This document shows, piece by piece, positions 1 to 5,198 of a stretch of DNA of 5,198 nt. Every line of letters starts with the position of its first letter. Positions within the stretch are counted from its first letter, which is position 1. Origin of the DNA: an uncultured Prevotella sp. (GTDB lineage Bacteria; Bacteroidota; Bacteroidia; Bacteroidales; Bacteroidaceae); the NCBI GenBank assembly GCA_900548745.1, contig URLQ01000181.1, positions 1 to 5,198 of the forward strand, written 5' to 3'. Made by a program: the position numbers and the translations under genes. The notes below the pieces were generated by a model, which saw only the letters and a program-made list of their open reading frames with translations, ran no database searches and was not told the origin of the DNA.

Positions 1-882
1 GCGGCGAGGGTCGTTCATCACCATGATGAATGTGCCGTTCAACGACTCCTTGCCTGTGAGCAGTTTGAAGAACTCTTTCGGAGTATATTTCTTGGCTTCG
101 AGACTCTTTCCGTTCTTGTCCTTGAAAGCGTATGTGAACTCTGTCACAGGCTCACCGAGTGTGAGCTTCAGCATGTGGTATACAGTGCCGAGCATCTGTG
201 TCTTCTCAGCCTGGATAGCCTGCTTTGATTTCTTTTCTGCCACCATCTTGCGCAGTTTCAGTCCGTATTCACGCAGCTTTGATGTGATGAGCGATGCCAT
301 CTTGCTCGTGTTCTCGGCGGAGAATGTTTCAGGCATTGCGCTCATAGGCACAACACCGTATTTCTCTGTCAGGTCGGCAACACCGCAGAACGTACCGCCA
401 TCGTTGAGCGGATTCTTGAAGAAGAACTGCACGCGCTTGTCGTCCATCGGCTTATTGGCACAGTCGATAACGCCCTGCAGGAAGAGGTTAGCCTTCTCCA
501 GCTGGTCGTAGAAGAAGAGATAGTCCTGCGAGAGGTCCACCTTCAGCGAGTCGCTCTGTGCTGCAAAGTTGCCGCGTATAACATTGAATCCGCTGAACAT
601 CCAGCATCTTCCGCTTTGCTTCTGGTCGTGTATGTTCTGCTTCTTTGTCTCCACGCTGAAGTGCGTGTCGAGTTCACCTGCCGTAGCGAAGTTCTTTGCC
701 AGGTCATTGATTGAGTTCGATGCGATGGCATTGAACAGGGCTTTGTCAGCTGCGCCCTGCGACTGTGATTTCTTGATTTCCGAAAGCATCTTCTGCGAGA
801 TGCCGCCATCTTTCTGCTGTGCCGAGATATTCATCGACACGGCAGCGAGCATAAAGCCCGCGAGTAAAAGTTTTTTGTTCAT
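1..882 (-). CDS. pepC: Exported aminopeptidase C / bleomycin hydrolase-like cysteine peptidase (C1B family), 3'-truncated by window edge
   Basis: The frame is open from ATG at 882-880 to base 1, giving 294 residues without a stop; the C-terminus lies outside the window. Residues 1-21 look like a Sec signal peptide: Lys3-Lys4, a hydrophobic stretch (LLLAGFMLAAVSM), then 'ISAQQ' with likely cleavage after Ala21. The mature enzyme would therefore act in the periplasm, unlike the cytosolic PepC of lactic acid bacteria. The papain-like nucleophile motif 'DQKQSGRCWMFSGFN' is clear: Cys93 is the catalytic cysteine and Gln87, six residues before, fits the oxyanion glutamine. 'NPLNDGGTFCGVADLTEKYG' (157-176) and 'MVMNDP' near the edge also fit the family. 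The catalytic His and Asn lie further C-terminal and are not visible. Family members are usually about 390-460 residues and remove N-terminal residues from peptides, often as hexamers. The start at 882 is preferred over Met11 or Met17 because only it includes the basic n-region. It is divergent from the response regulator gene. The family call is strong; the substrate is unknown. Confidence 0.93.
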   Translation of the reverse strand, partial: MNKKLLLAGFMLAAVSMNISAQQKDGGISQKMLSEIKKSQSQGAADKALFNAIASNSINDLAKNFATAGELDTHFSVETKKQNIHDQKQSGRCWMFSGFNVIRGNFAAQSDSLKVDLSQDYLFFYDQLEKANLFLQGVIDCANKPMDDKRVQFFFKNPLNDGGTFCGVADLTEKYGVVPMSAMPETFSAENTSKMASLITSKLREYGLKLRKMVAEKKSKQAIQAEKTQMLGTVYHMLKLTLGEPVTEFTYAFKDKNGKSLEAKKYTPKEFFKLLTGKESLNGTFIMVMNDPRR

Positions 883-1075
883 TGCCTTTTTATATTATTT
901 TGTATTATTTCTTCGCTCTACAATATCCCTGCCGTGCGTTTCCTGACAGTCAACAGATGCCGAGACGTATGAAGAACAGAATGCAACAAACCGTCTTCAA
1001 ATATTTTTCTCCGTAAAAATTGCTTCGTTTTTCATTCCTCGCTCGCCACAGATTAACATAGGCAGATTACGTCTG
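883..1075 (-). other. Long 5' leader of the peptidase gene
   Basis: If transcription starts a few bases downstream of the promoter at 1076-1105, the peptidase mRNA has an untranslated leader of roughly 185 nt. No riboswitch or leader class is recognised. It contains the inverted repeat at 1062-1076 at its 5' end, a direct repeat of CAGATTA (1049-1055 and 1063-1069), and an A-rich stretch just before the start codon (AAAAAGGCA abutting the ATG). There is no Shine-Dalgarno at normal spacing, which is usual in Bacteroidota. A 20-codon ORF (1059 down to 997) is present, but nothing shows it is translated. A second promoter closer to the gene cannot be excluded; AATATTTG (minus strand) is a near -7 match but lacks a -33 partner. 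Confidence 0.4.
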
Positions 1076-1076
1076 C
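1062..1076. repeat. Inverted repeat at the peptidase transcription start
   Basis: GCAGA (1062-1066) and TCTGC (1072-1076) are perfect inverted copies separated by TTACG. The repeat begins on the last base of the -7 box of the leftward promoter, so it covers the expected +1 site. It could be an operator for a dimeric regulator or a small hairpin at the mRNA 5' end. Five-base arms can arise by chance, so function is inferred from position alone. Confidence 0.4.
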
Positions 1077-1105
1077 AAATTTAAGATAATTATTCGACAA
1101 AGCAA
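1076..1105 (-). promoter_or_regulatory. Bacteroidota housekeeping promoter for the peptidase gene
   Basis: Read on the minus strand, TTG at 1105-1103 is followed by exactly 19 bases and then TAAATTTG at 1083-1076. This matches the Bacteroidota sigma-ABfr consensus (TTG or TTTG near -33, about 19-21 bases, TAnnTTTG near -7) at every fixed position. Transcription would start around 1066-1071 and run left into the peptidase gene. The last G of the -7 element is also the first base of an inverted repeat (1062-1076). Confidence 0.72.
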
Positions 1106-1133
1106 TAAAAAGAATTGGAAAATAGCATCTTCT

Positions 1134-1146
1134 ATATTATTAATAT
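1134..1146. repeat. 13-bp AT palindrome upstream of the regulator promoter
   Basis: ATATTA (1134-1139), a central T, and TAATAT (1141-1146) form a perfect palindrome. It ends at the place where a -33 element should be relative to the TAATTTTG -7 box at 1169-1176. With a start near 1183 it covers about -49 to -37, a common position for an activator site. The AT-rich composition raises the chance of a random match. Confidence 0.35.
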
Positions 1147-1176
1147 GGTGCAGTTGGAAAGTTTTATGTAATTTTG
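1146..1176 (+). promoter_or_regulatory. Probable promoter of the response regulator gene, good -7 but weak -33
   Basis: TAATTTTG at 1169-1176 matches the Bacteroidota -7 consensus TAnnTTTG in full. No TTG exists at the expected distance; the nearest equivalent is TGG at 1146-1148 with 20 bases of spacing. The element lies 52 bases before the ATG at 1229, giving a leader of about 45 nt. A good -7 with a poor -33 suggests that transcription may need an activator. No sigma-54 -24/-12 pair (GG-N10-GC) was seen here. Confidence 0.5.
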
Positions 1177-1190
1177 CAATCCAAGGATTG
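1177..1190. repeat. Inverted repeat immediately after the regulator -7 box
   Basis: CAATCC (1177-1182) and GGATTG (1185-1190) are perfect inverted copies separated by AA. The repeat starts on the base after the -7 box of the rightward promoter and so spans the predicted transcription start. Its two-base spacing makes an RNA hairpin unlikely, so a DNA operator is the better reading. Its sequence differs from the repeat at the peptidase promoter, so they would not obviously share one binding protein. Confidence 0.42.
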
Positions 1191-1228
1191 TTTTTATACA
1201 TAATAATAGGTTCAAAAGGCAAATTCAT

Positions 1229-2617
1229 ATGGATAGCTTATTGATAGTAGAAGACGATATTGCCTATTCCACCATGATGCAGACGTGGCTCAGGAAGAAA
1301 GGCTTTGACGTGGACAAGGTGAGCAGCGTGAAAGCTGCGGTAAAGATAATAAACTCCGACAAGCAGTACCATCTGGTATTGTCAGATCTTCGTTTGCCTG
1401 ACCATGACGGCCTGTTCCTGCTCGACTGGATGCGAAAGAGCGGTATCAACATCCCATTTATCGTCATGACAAGCTATGCTGAAGTACAGAATGCCGTGCT
1501 CGCCATGAAGTCTGGCGCAAACGACTACATTGCAAAACCTGTGCAGCCGGACATTCTTTTGCAGAAGATACATGATGCCATCAACGCTGCAAACAGAACT
1601 GACACTTCTGAAACGGCTCCTGCTCCGAAAGAGGAAAAAACAGGAATAGTCTCCTCTGCCAACAACTTTAATGCCGGAGAAGACGAATCCTCTACCCCAT
1701 CACGCTATATTGAAGGAACAAGCGAGGTTTCAAAACAGCTCTACGACTACGTCCGTCTTGTGGCACCAACACCAATGTCGGTGCTCATACTTGGTGCCAG
1801 CGGCACCGGCAAGGAGTATGTTGCCCACCGCATCCACGAACTGAGCCAACGTAAAGACAAGCCATTCTTCGCGCTCGACTGTGGAGCAATTCCAAAGGAT
1901 GTGGCAGCATCTGAATTCTTCGGACATGCGAAAGGAGCATTCACCGGGGCTGTAACGGACAAGAAGGGTGCCTTTGAGGTGGCAAACGGCGGCACGCTGT
2001 TTCTTGATGAAGTAGGAAACCTGTCATACGACGTACAGGTGCAACTCCTACGTGCCATACAGGAAAGGAAAATCCGTCCGCTTGGCTCCACAAAGGAGAT
2101 AGATGTAGACATACGTCTTGTATGTGCCACAAACGAGAATCTTGAAAAGGCTGTTGCTGAAGGAACCTTCCGCGAGGACCTGTACCACCGCATCAATGAG
2201 TTCACAATCTATATGCCGGCACTGAAAGACCGTGGCACCGACATTTTCCTCTTTGCCAACCTCTTCCTCCGACTTGCCAATGAAGAACTGGGACGCAACA
2301 TCATTGGCTTTGACGCCAAGGCATCAGAGATGCTCATGCGTTATGAATGGCCTGGCAACCTGCGCGAGCTGAACAACGTGGTAAAGCGTAGCGTGCTGCT
2401 TTGCCGAGGCGACAAGATAGGAGTGGAACAGCTCAATATGTCAATGACAAACACTTCTACAAGACCTAAGGATTTGTCCTTGCACAATATTGACGAGGAG
2501 AAAGAACGCATTCTCTCTGCCTTGCGCTCCTGTGGTGGCAACAAGTCGAAAGCTGCCATACTGCTTGGCGTTGACCGCAAGACGCTTTACAACAAGTTGC
2601 AGAAATACGGTATTTAA
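1229..2617 (+). CDS. Sigma-54-dependent response regulator, NtrC/AtoC family (REC-AAA+-Fis HTH)
   Basis: This 462-residue protein is full length for the family. The receiver domain (about 3-120) has the acidic pocket at Glu8/Asp9, phosphoacceptor Asp53 in 'LSDLRLPD', Thr81 and Lys103. A polar linker (about 122-158) leads to an AAA+ domain (about 160-385). That domain shows Walker A 'GASGTGKE' (189-196), an intact sigma-54-contacting loop 'GAFTGA' (236-241), Walker B 'TLFLDE' (256-261), sensor I 'ATNENL', the 'FREDLYHRI' arginine region (314-322), and sensor II 'WPGNLREL' (374-381). A Fis-type helix-turn-helix fills the C-terminus (about 425-462, 'NKSKAAILLGVDRKTLYNKL'). Phosphorylation should drive ring assembly and ATP-dependent opening of sigma-54 promoters in the cytoplasm. 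ATG at 1229 is the only ATG between the in-frame stop at 1169-1171 and the receiver domain. The convergent hybrid kinase is the likely phosphodonor. Walker A has Ala190 where many family members have Glu. Target genes cannot be read from this window. Confidence 0.95.
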   Translation: MDSLLIVEDDIAYSTMMQTWLRKKGFDVDKVSSVKAAVKIINSDKQYHLVLSDLRLPDHDGLFLLDWMRKSGINIPFIVMTSYAEVQNAVLAMKSGANDYIAKPVQPDILLQKIHDAINAANRTDTSETAPAPKEEKTGIVSSANNFNAGEDESSTPSRYIEGTSEVSKQLYDYVRLVAPTPMSVLILGASGTGKEYVAHRIHELSQRKDKPFFALDCGAIPKDVAASEFFGHAKGAFTGAVTDKKGAFEVANGGTLFLDEVGNLSYDVQVQLLRAIQERKIRPLGSTKEIDVDIRLVCATNENLEKAVAEGTFREDLYHRINEFTIYMPALKDRGTDIFLFANLFLRLANEELGRNIIGFDAKASEMLMRYEWPGNLRELNNVVKRSVLLCRGDKIGVEQLNMSMTNTSTRPKDLSLHNIDEEKERILSALRSCGGNKSKAAILLGVDRKTLYNKLQKYGI

Positions 2618-2652
2618 CCCCAATCAGTCATTAGGACGTTTGGGGGTTAAAT
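2612..2652. terminator. Bidirectional hairpin between convergent genes, containing both stop codons
   Basis: ATTTAACCCC (2612-2621) and GGGGTTAAAT (2643-2652) are perfect 10-base inverted copies. Two further A-T pairs (2622-2623 with 2640-2641) extend the stem if one G is bulged, leaving a loop of about 16 bases. The regulator's TAA (2615-2617) lies in the left arm and the kinase's TAA (2647-2649, minus strand) in the right arm. Because the repeat is symmetrical it could end transcripts from both sides. Neither side is followed by a continuous T tract (after the right arm: CCGTTCTTTCATTT), so it is not a textbook intrinsic terminator. It may instead act mainly as a 3'-end stabilising hairpin. 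Confidence 0.75.
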
Positions 2653-5118
2653 CCGTTCTTTCATTTCTGCAACTACCTTGCTGAATTCATTCTTCATCAT
2701 CTGAACATCTTCTGACAATTCCTTGTCGGAAAGCTGTTCAACATATTCTGGAGAGAGCGCCACAAGTCTCTCGCAAATTCTTGAGTCTATCATCTTCATC
2801 AGCGGCAGCGACTTGTGTGCCACATGGGCTACCTTTCTCCTCAAGTCATCAGCCTTTGCATTGCCGAGCAATCCGATAAACTCCTCCAATTCGGAGATAT
2901 AGCCACTGAAGATTTCCCTCTCTGCGTCTTTATCGCCTTCGGCAAATGCCGTCAGTTGTCCGAACCTGTCTGTTGACTTTCCCTTTACCTCGTCTTTTAT
3001 TTCAACAGACAATGCCATTGCCAGTTCATTGATACTGAATGGCTTGAACAAACATCCATCAAAACCGCATGCAAGCAATTCCTGCTTTATTGTAGGCTCA
3101 TGGGCTGTCATGGCAAATATTCTCTGTCCCCTACCCTTTACAATCCTCTTCAAGAATTCTGTTCCACTCATCTCCGGCATTTCAATGTCAACAAACATTA
3201 TGTCAGGACGGAATGAGTCAATCTCCTTCAATGCTTCGCTTGCGTGCGTCATAGCCTTGACGGTAAACAGCTTCTGCTTGTCTATCCTGCCAAGCATTTC
3301 CGTCAACAGATTCAATTGGAGTCTGTCGTCATCTACAATAAGAATGTTCTTATTGCCTATTGTTGTCGCAAAACCCTTTTGAGCCTGTCCCTTGTCATCT
3401 GATTTTTTATCTTCATTGCATTCCTCACCGGACTCCAACGGCAGGAACACGATAAAGCTGCTGCCCTTGCCTTTTTCTGATACGAGCTTTATCTTTCCTC
3501 CGAGAATCTCCACAAGCTCCTTCGTTATGGCAAGTCCGAGTCCTACCCCTTCCGTACCCTGTGCATCGGAAAGTCTGGTGAACGCCCTGAACACCCTCTC
3601 GCTTTCCTCCCTGGTCATGCCTCTTCCGGTATCGTTCACACAAATCTTTATCCATTGCCTGCCATCTACGGTCTTTGCTTCCATATCCACAGTTACGGTT
3701 ACGCTGCCCTCTGCCGTATACTTGATGGCATTGCCCGTCAGATTATCTATAATTTGCTTTATCCTGAAGGTGTCTCCCTTATACATACGGTCCAGTTTCT
3801 CATCGTCAGCACGCACACTTATCTCCAGTCCTTTTTCGGTAGCCTGTGGTTTCATTACCTCCACACAGTCTGCGACAAGCCGATTAGGACAGAACGGCAC
3901 AGGATGAGGTTCCACCTTTCCTGCATCCAGTCTGTGATAGTCAAGCAATGCTCCTACGAGATTAAGCAGATGGCGTGCTGAGGTACCTATGTTGTCAATA
4001 TACAACTGCATCTGCCGGTCAAGGTGTCCCCCCTTCATCAGTTCTATGAATCCGGAAATAGAAGCTGCCGGTGCCTTAATGTCATGGGTTATGGTCAGCA
4101 GCAGCTGTTCCCTTTGCCTCATTATGCGCTCCGTCTCATCCTTTGCCTCCTCTATATTCCGGCGGTATTCCCTTTCACGCCTGATGCTTCGTCTGATATA
4201 AGACGAGAGTACTATTGCGGTAGCAGCAGCAGCCATGGCAAGCAGTATTATCTTCAGCAACACATCCTGCCGTGCCTCTCTGTCTTTGTCAAGCGACTCC
4301 TGCAGTGCTTTATGCTCGTCAGCACGTATGTCTGCCATAATCTGCGAGATGCGCTGTGTCAGTTCCATTCCCATTATCTGTTGTCGCTGCTCTCTTCTCT
4401 TTATATTACTGCTTGCCCGTCGCTCGTTCTTTGCCTGTTGCTGGCGTATCTGCTTCAACACATCGGCGACGGTATCGGCAATGTCAACGTTGTGACTCAG
4501 AGAGTCGCTTACGTTTTTCCTGGAGTGACGAGCCACATGCACCGTATCGTAACGCTGCTTACGGAAAGCATCGCCAAGTCTGCCGAAAAATGTTTTCTTC
4601 GTCTTCACCACCTCATAAACAGTCTCCTTGTCCTCTTTTATTTCCAACGCCTTCTGCTTCATCATCACAGAGTCATGTCCCTGACTGAGACTTTTCACTT
4701 TATCCATATAGAACCTGTCGGCATCGGCATTGCCCATTATCCTCATCAGTATAAAGGTGTTCTGTCTCTTCATCTGCACAAGATATTCCAATGAGTCGAT
4801 ACGCACTGTGGCACTGTCATTGCCAAGGCATTTCTTCAGAGTCTCCGCTGCGGCAAGGGTCTGCTCCACGGCATTGTTAAACTCCGGCAGCTTGTCATAC
4901 AGTCCAAGGCAGATGGCTCTCTCCTTGTTGTTTACTTCGAGTACACTATACACCAGTCTGTCGGTCAAATCTCGGCGCATCATGAATTGCTTCTCCGCCT
5001 TGTCAACAAGCATCACCGACTGCGTGTTGCCATACACGAGCCAACTGGCGAGAATTATTATCGCCGTCATCAGAATATAACCGACTGTCGCCTTTCCTGT
5101 AATGTCAAACTTTACCAT
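2647..5118 (-). CDS. Membrane-bound tripartite hybrid sensor histidine kinase (sensor-HisKA-HATPase-REC-Hpt)
   Basis: The protein has 823 residues. A first membrane helix (about 12-30) and a second (about 287-307) bracket a predicted periplasmic domain of about 256 residues. This domain is charged and largely helical in appearance, and I do not recognise it as a named sensor fold. No HAMP domain is seen; a charged helix (308-338) leads to the H-box 'TITHDIKAP' with His345. The ATPase domain has the N-box 'NLTGNAIKYT' with Asn463, the G1 box 'DTGRGM' (496-501), an F-box and the G2 box 'GVGLGL' (524-529). After a polar linker (about 563-588), a receiver domain has Asp596/Asp597, phosphoacceptor Asp644 in 'FVDIEMPEMSG', Thr671 and Lys692. 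The tail (about 712-823) is helical, with 'VAHVAHKSLPLM' resembling the Hpt motif of Bacteroidota hybrid kinases; His768 is the likely phosphoacceptor and His765 the alternative. ATG at 5118 is the first after an in-frame stop (TAG at 5133-5131). The gene converges on the NtrC-family regulator, its likely partner. Confidence is high for the kinase and receiver, moderate for the Hpt. Confidence 0.95.
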   Translation of the reverse strand: MVKFDITGKATVGYILMTAIIILASWLVYGNTQSVMLVDKAEKQFMMRRDLTDRLVYSVLEVNNKERAICLGLYDKLPEFNNAVEQTLAAAETLKKCLGNDSATVRIDSLEYLVQMKRQNTFILMRIMGNADADRFYMDKVKSLSQGHDSVMMKQKALEIKEDKETVYEVVKTKKTFFGRLGDAFRKQRYDTVHVARHSRKNVSDSLSHNVDIADTVADVLKQIRQQQAKNERRASSNIKRREQRQQIMGMELTQRISQIMADIRADEHKALQESLDKDREARQDVLLKIILLAMAAAATAIVLSSYIRRSIRREREYRRNIEEAKDETERIMRQREQLLLTITHDIKAPAASISGFIELMKGGHLDRQMQLYIDNIGTSARHLLNLVGALLDYHRLDAGKVEPHPVPFCPNRLVADCVEVMKPQATEKGLEISVRADDEKLDRMYKGDTFRIKQIIDNLTGNAIKYTAEGSVTVTVDMEAKTVDGRQWIKICVNDTGRGMTREESERVFRAFTRLSDAQGTEGVGLGLAITKELVEILGGKIKLVSEKGKGSSFIVFLPLESGEECNEDKKSDDKGQAQKGFATTIGNKNILIVDDDRLQLNLLTEMLGRIDKQKLFTVKAMTHASEALKEIDSFRPDIMFVDIEMPEMSGTEFLKRIVKGRGQRIFAMTAHEPTIKQELLACGFDGCLFKPFSINELAMALSVEIKDEVKGKSTDRFGQLTAFAEGDKDAEREIFSGYISELEEFIGLLGNAKADDLRRKVAHVAHKSLPLMKMIDSRICERLVALSPEYVEQLSDKELSEDVQMMKNEFSKVVAEMKERI

Positions 5119-5198
5119 AAAAACTTTTACCTAAAAGAATATTCCCTAAAATCCGCAACTATCATCCAATACACGATTAAGGGTAGATTTATGAGTCG
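5119..5198. other. Upstream region of the hybrid kinase gene, truncated by window edge
   Basis: This AT-rich stretch precedes the kinase start. On the minus strand no full TAnnTTTG -7 element is present; TATTCTTT (read from 5145 down to 5138) and GATAGTTG are partial matches without a correctly spaced TTG. An AGG lies near the start (TTTAGGTAAAAG) but is not a strong Shine-Dalgarno. The kinase promoter may be weak, activator-dependent or beyond the edge. No gene can be supported here. Confidence 0.4.

Noticed and set aside
23..511. A 162-codon plus-strand frame over the peptidase gene
   Set aside because: The minus strand has a signal peptide and the C1B active site; the plus-strand translation is a Ser/Phe-rich shadow.
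1061..1076. Possible sigma-54 promoter GG...GC
   Set aside because: The spacing between GG and GC is 12 bases rather than 10, and the surrounding bases do not match TGGCAC/TTGC.
1747..2205. A 152-codon minus-strand frame inside the regulator AAA+ domain
   Set aside because: It is antisense to Walker A, GAFTGA and Walker B coding sequence, and its own translation has no recognisable motif.
3392..3907. A 171-codon plus-strand reading frame inside the kinase gene
   Set aside because: It lies antisense to the conserved HATPase motifs, has a low-complexity Ser/Leu/Pro-rich translation and shows no family motif.
4024..4794. A 256-codon plus-strand reading frame antisense to the kinase sensor and H-box region
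   Set aside because: It is long, but its translation resembles no protein family, is rich in His/Leu/Cys/Tyr as expected of a shadow frame, and overlaps a well-supported gene.
5191..5198. ATG at the right edge that could start a divergent plus-strand gene
   Set aside because: Only 8 bases are visible, and no promoter or coding signal supports it.

Overview
The window comes from a member of the Bacteroidota, most likely the order Bacteroidales and perhaps a Prevotella-like species. This is inferred from the protein families, from TTG-N19-TAnnTTTG type promoters, from starts without clear Shine-Dalgarno sequences, and from the 'HDIKAP' H-box and 'AHKSLP'-type Hpt motif of the sensor kinase. 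All annotation is by eye; no database search was run.

Layout. (1) 1-882, minus strand: the N-terminal 294 residues of an exported C1B-family cysteine peptidase (bleomycin hydrolase / aminopeptidase C), running off the left edge. (2) 883-1228: a divergent intergenic region with a well-matched Bacteroidota promoter firing left into the peptidase gene, a weaker promoter firing right into the regulator gene, and three short inverted repeats at these promoters. (3) 1229-2617, plus strand: an NtrC-family, sigma-54-dependent response regulator with receiver, AAA+ and Fis-type HTH parts, all key motifs present. (4) 2612-2652: a perfect 10-bp-arm inverted repeat between the convergent genes; its arms contain both stop codons. 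(5) 2647-5118, minus strand: a membrane-bound tripartite hybrid sensor kinase (periplasmic sensor, HisKA/HATPase, receiver, Hpt-like tail). (6) 5119-5198: the upstream region of the kinase gene, with no supported gene.

How the genes may work together. The kinase carries His345, Asp644 and a candidate Hpt His768. The regulator carries Asp53. Together they could form a complete His-Asp-His-Asp relay from envelope signal to sigma-54 transcription, encoded by two genes that face each other rather than sharing an operon. The divergently transcribed peptidase is a neighbour whose own promoter looks like the housekeeping type, so it is not an obvious sigma-54 target. The gene content is of known families. 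The parts most worth a second look are the promoter architecture, the stop-codon-embedding hairpin and the unclassified sensor domain. I found no mobile element, CRISPR array, tRNA or rRNA.
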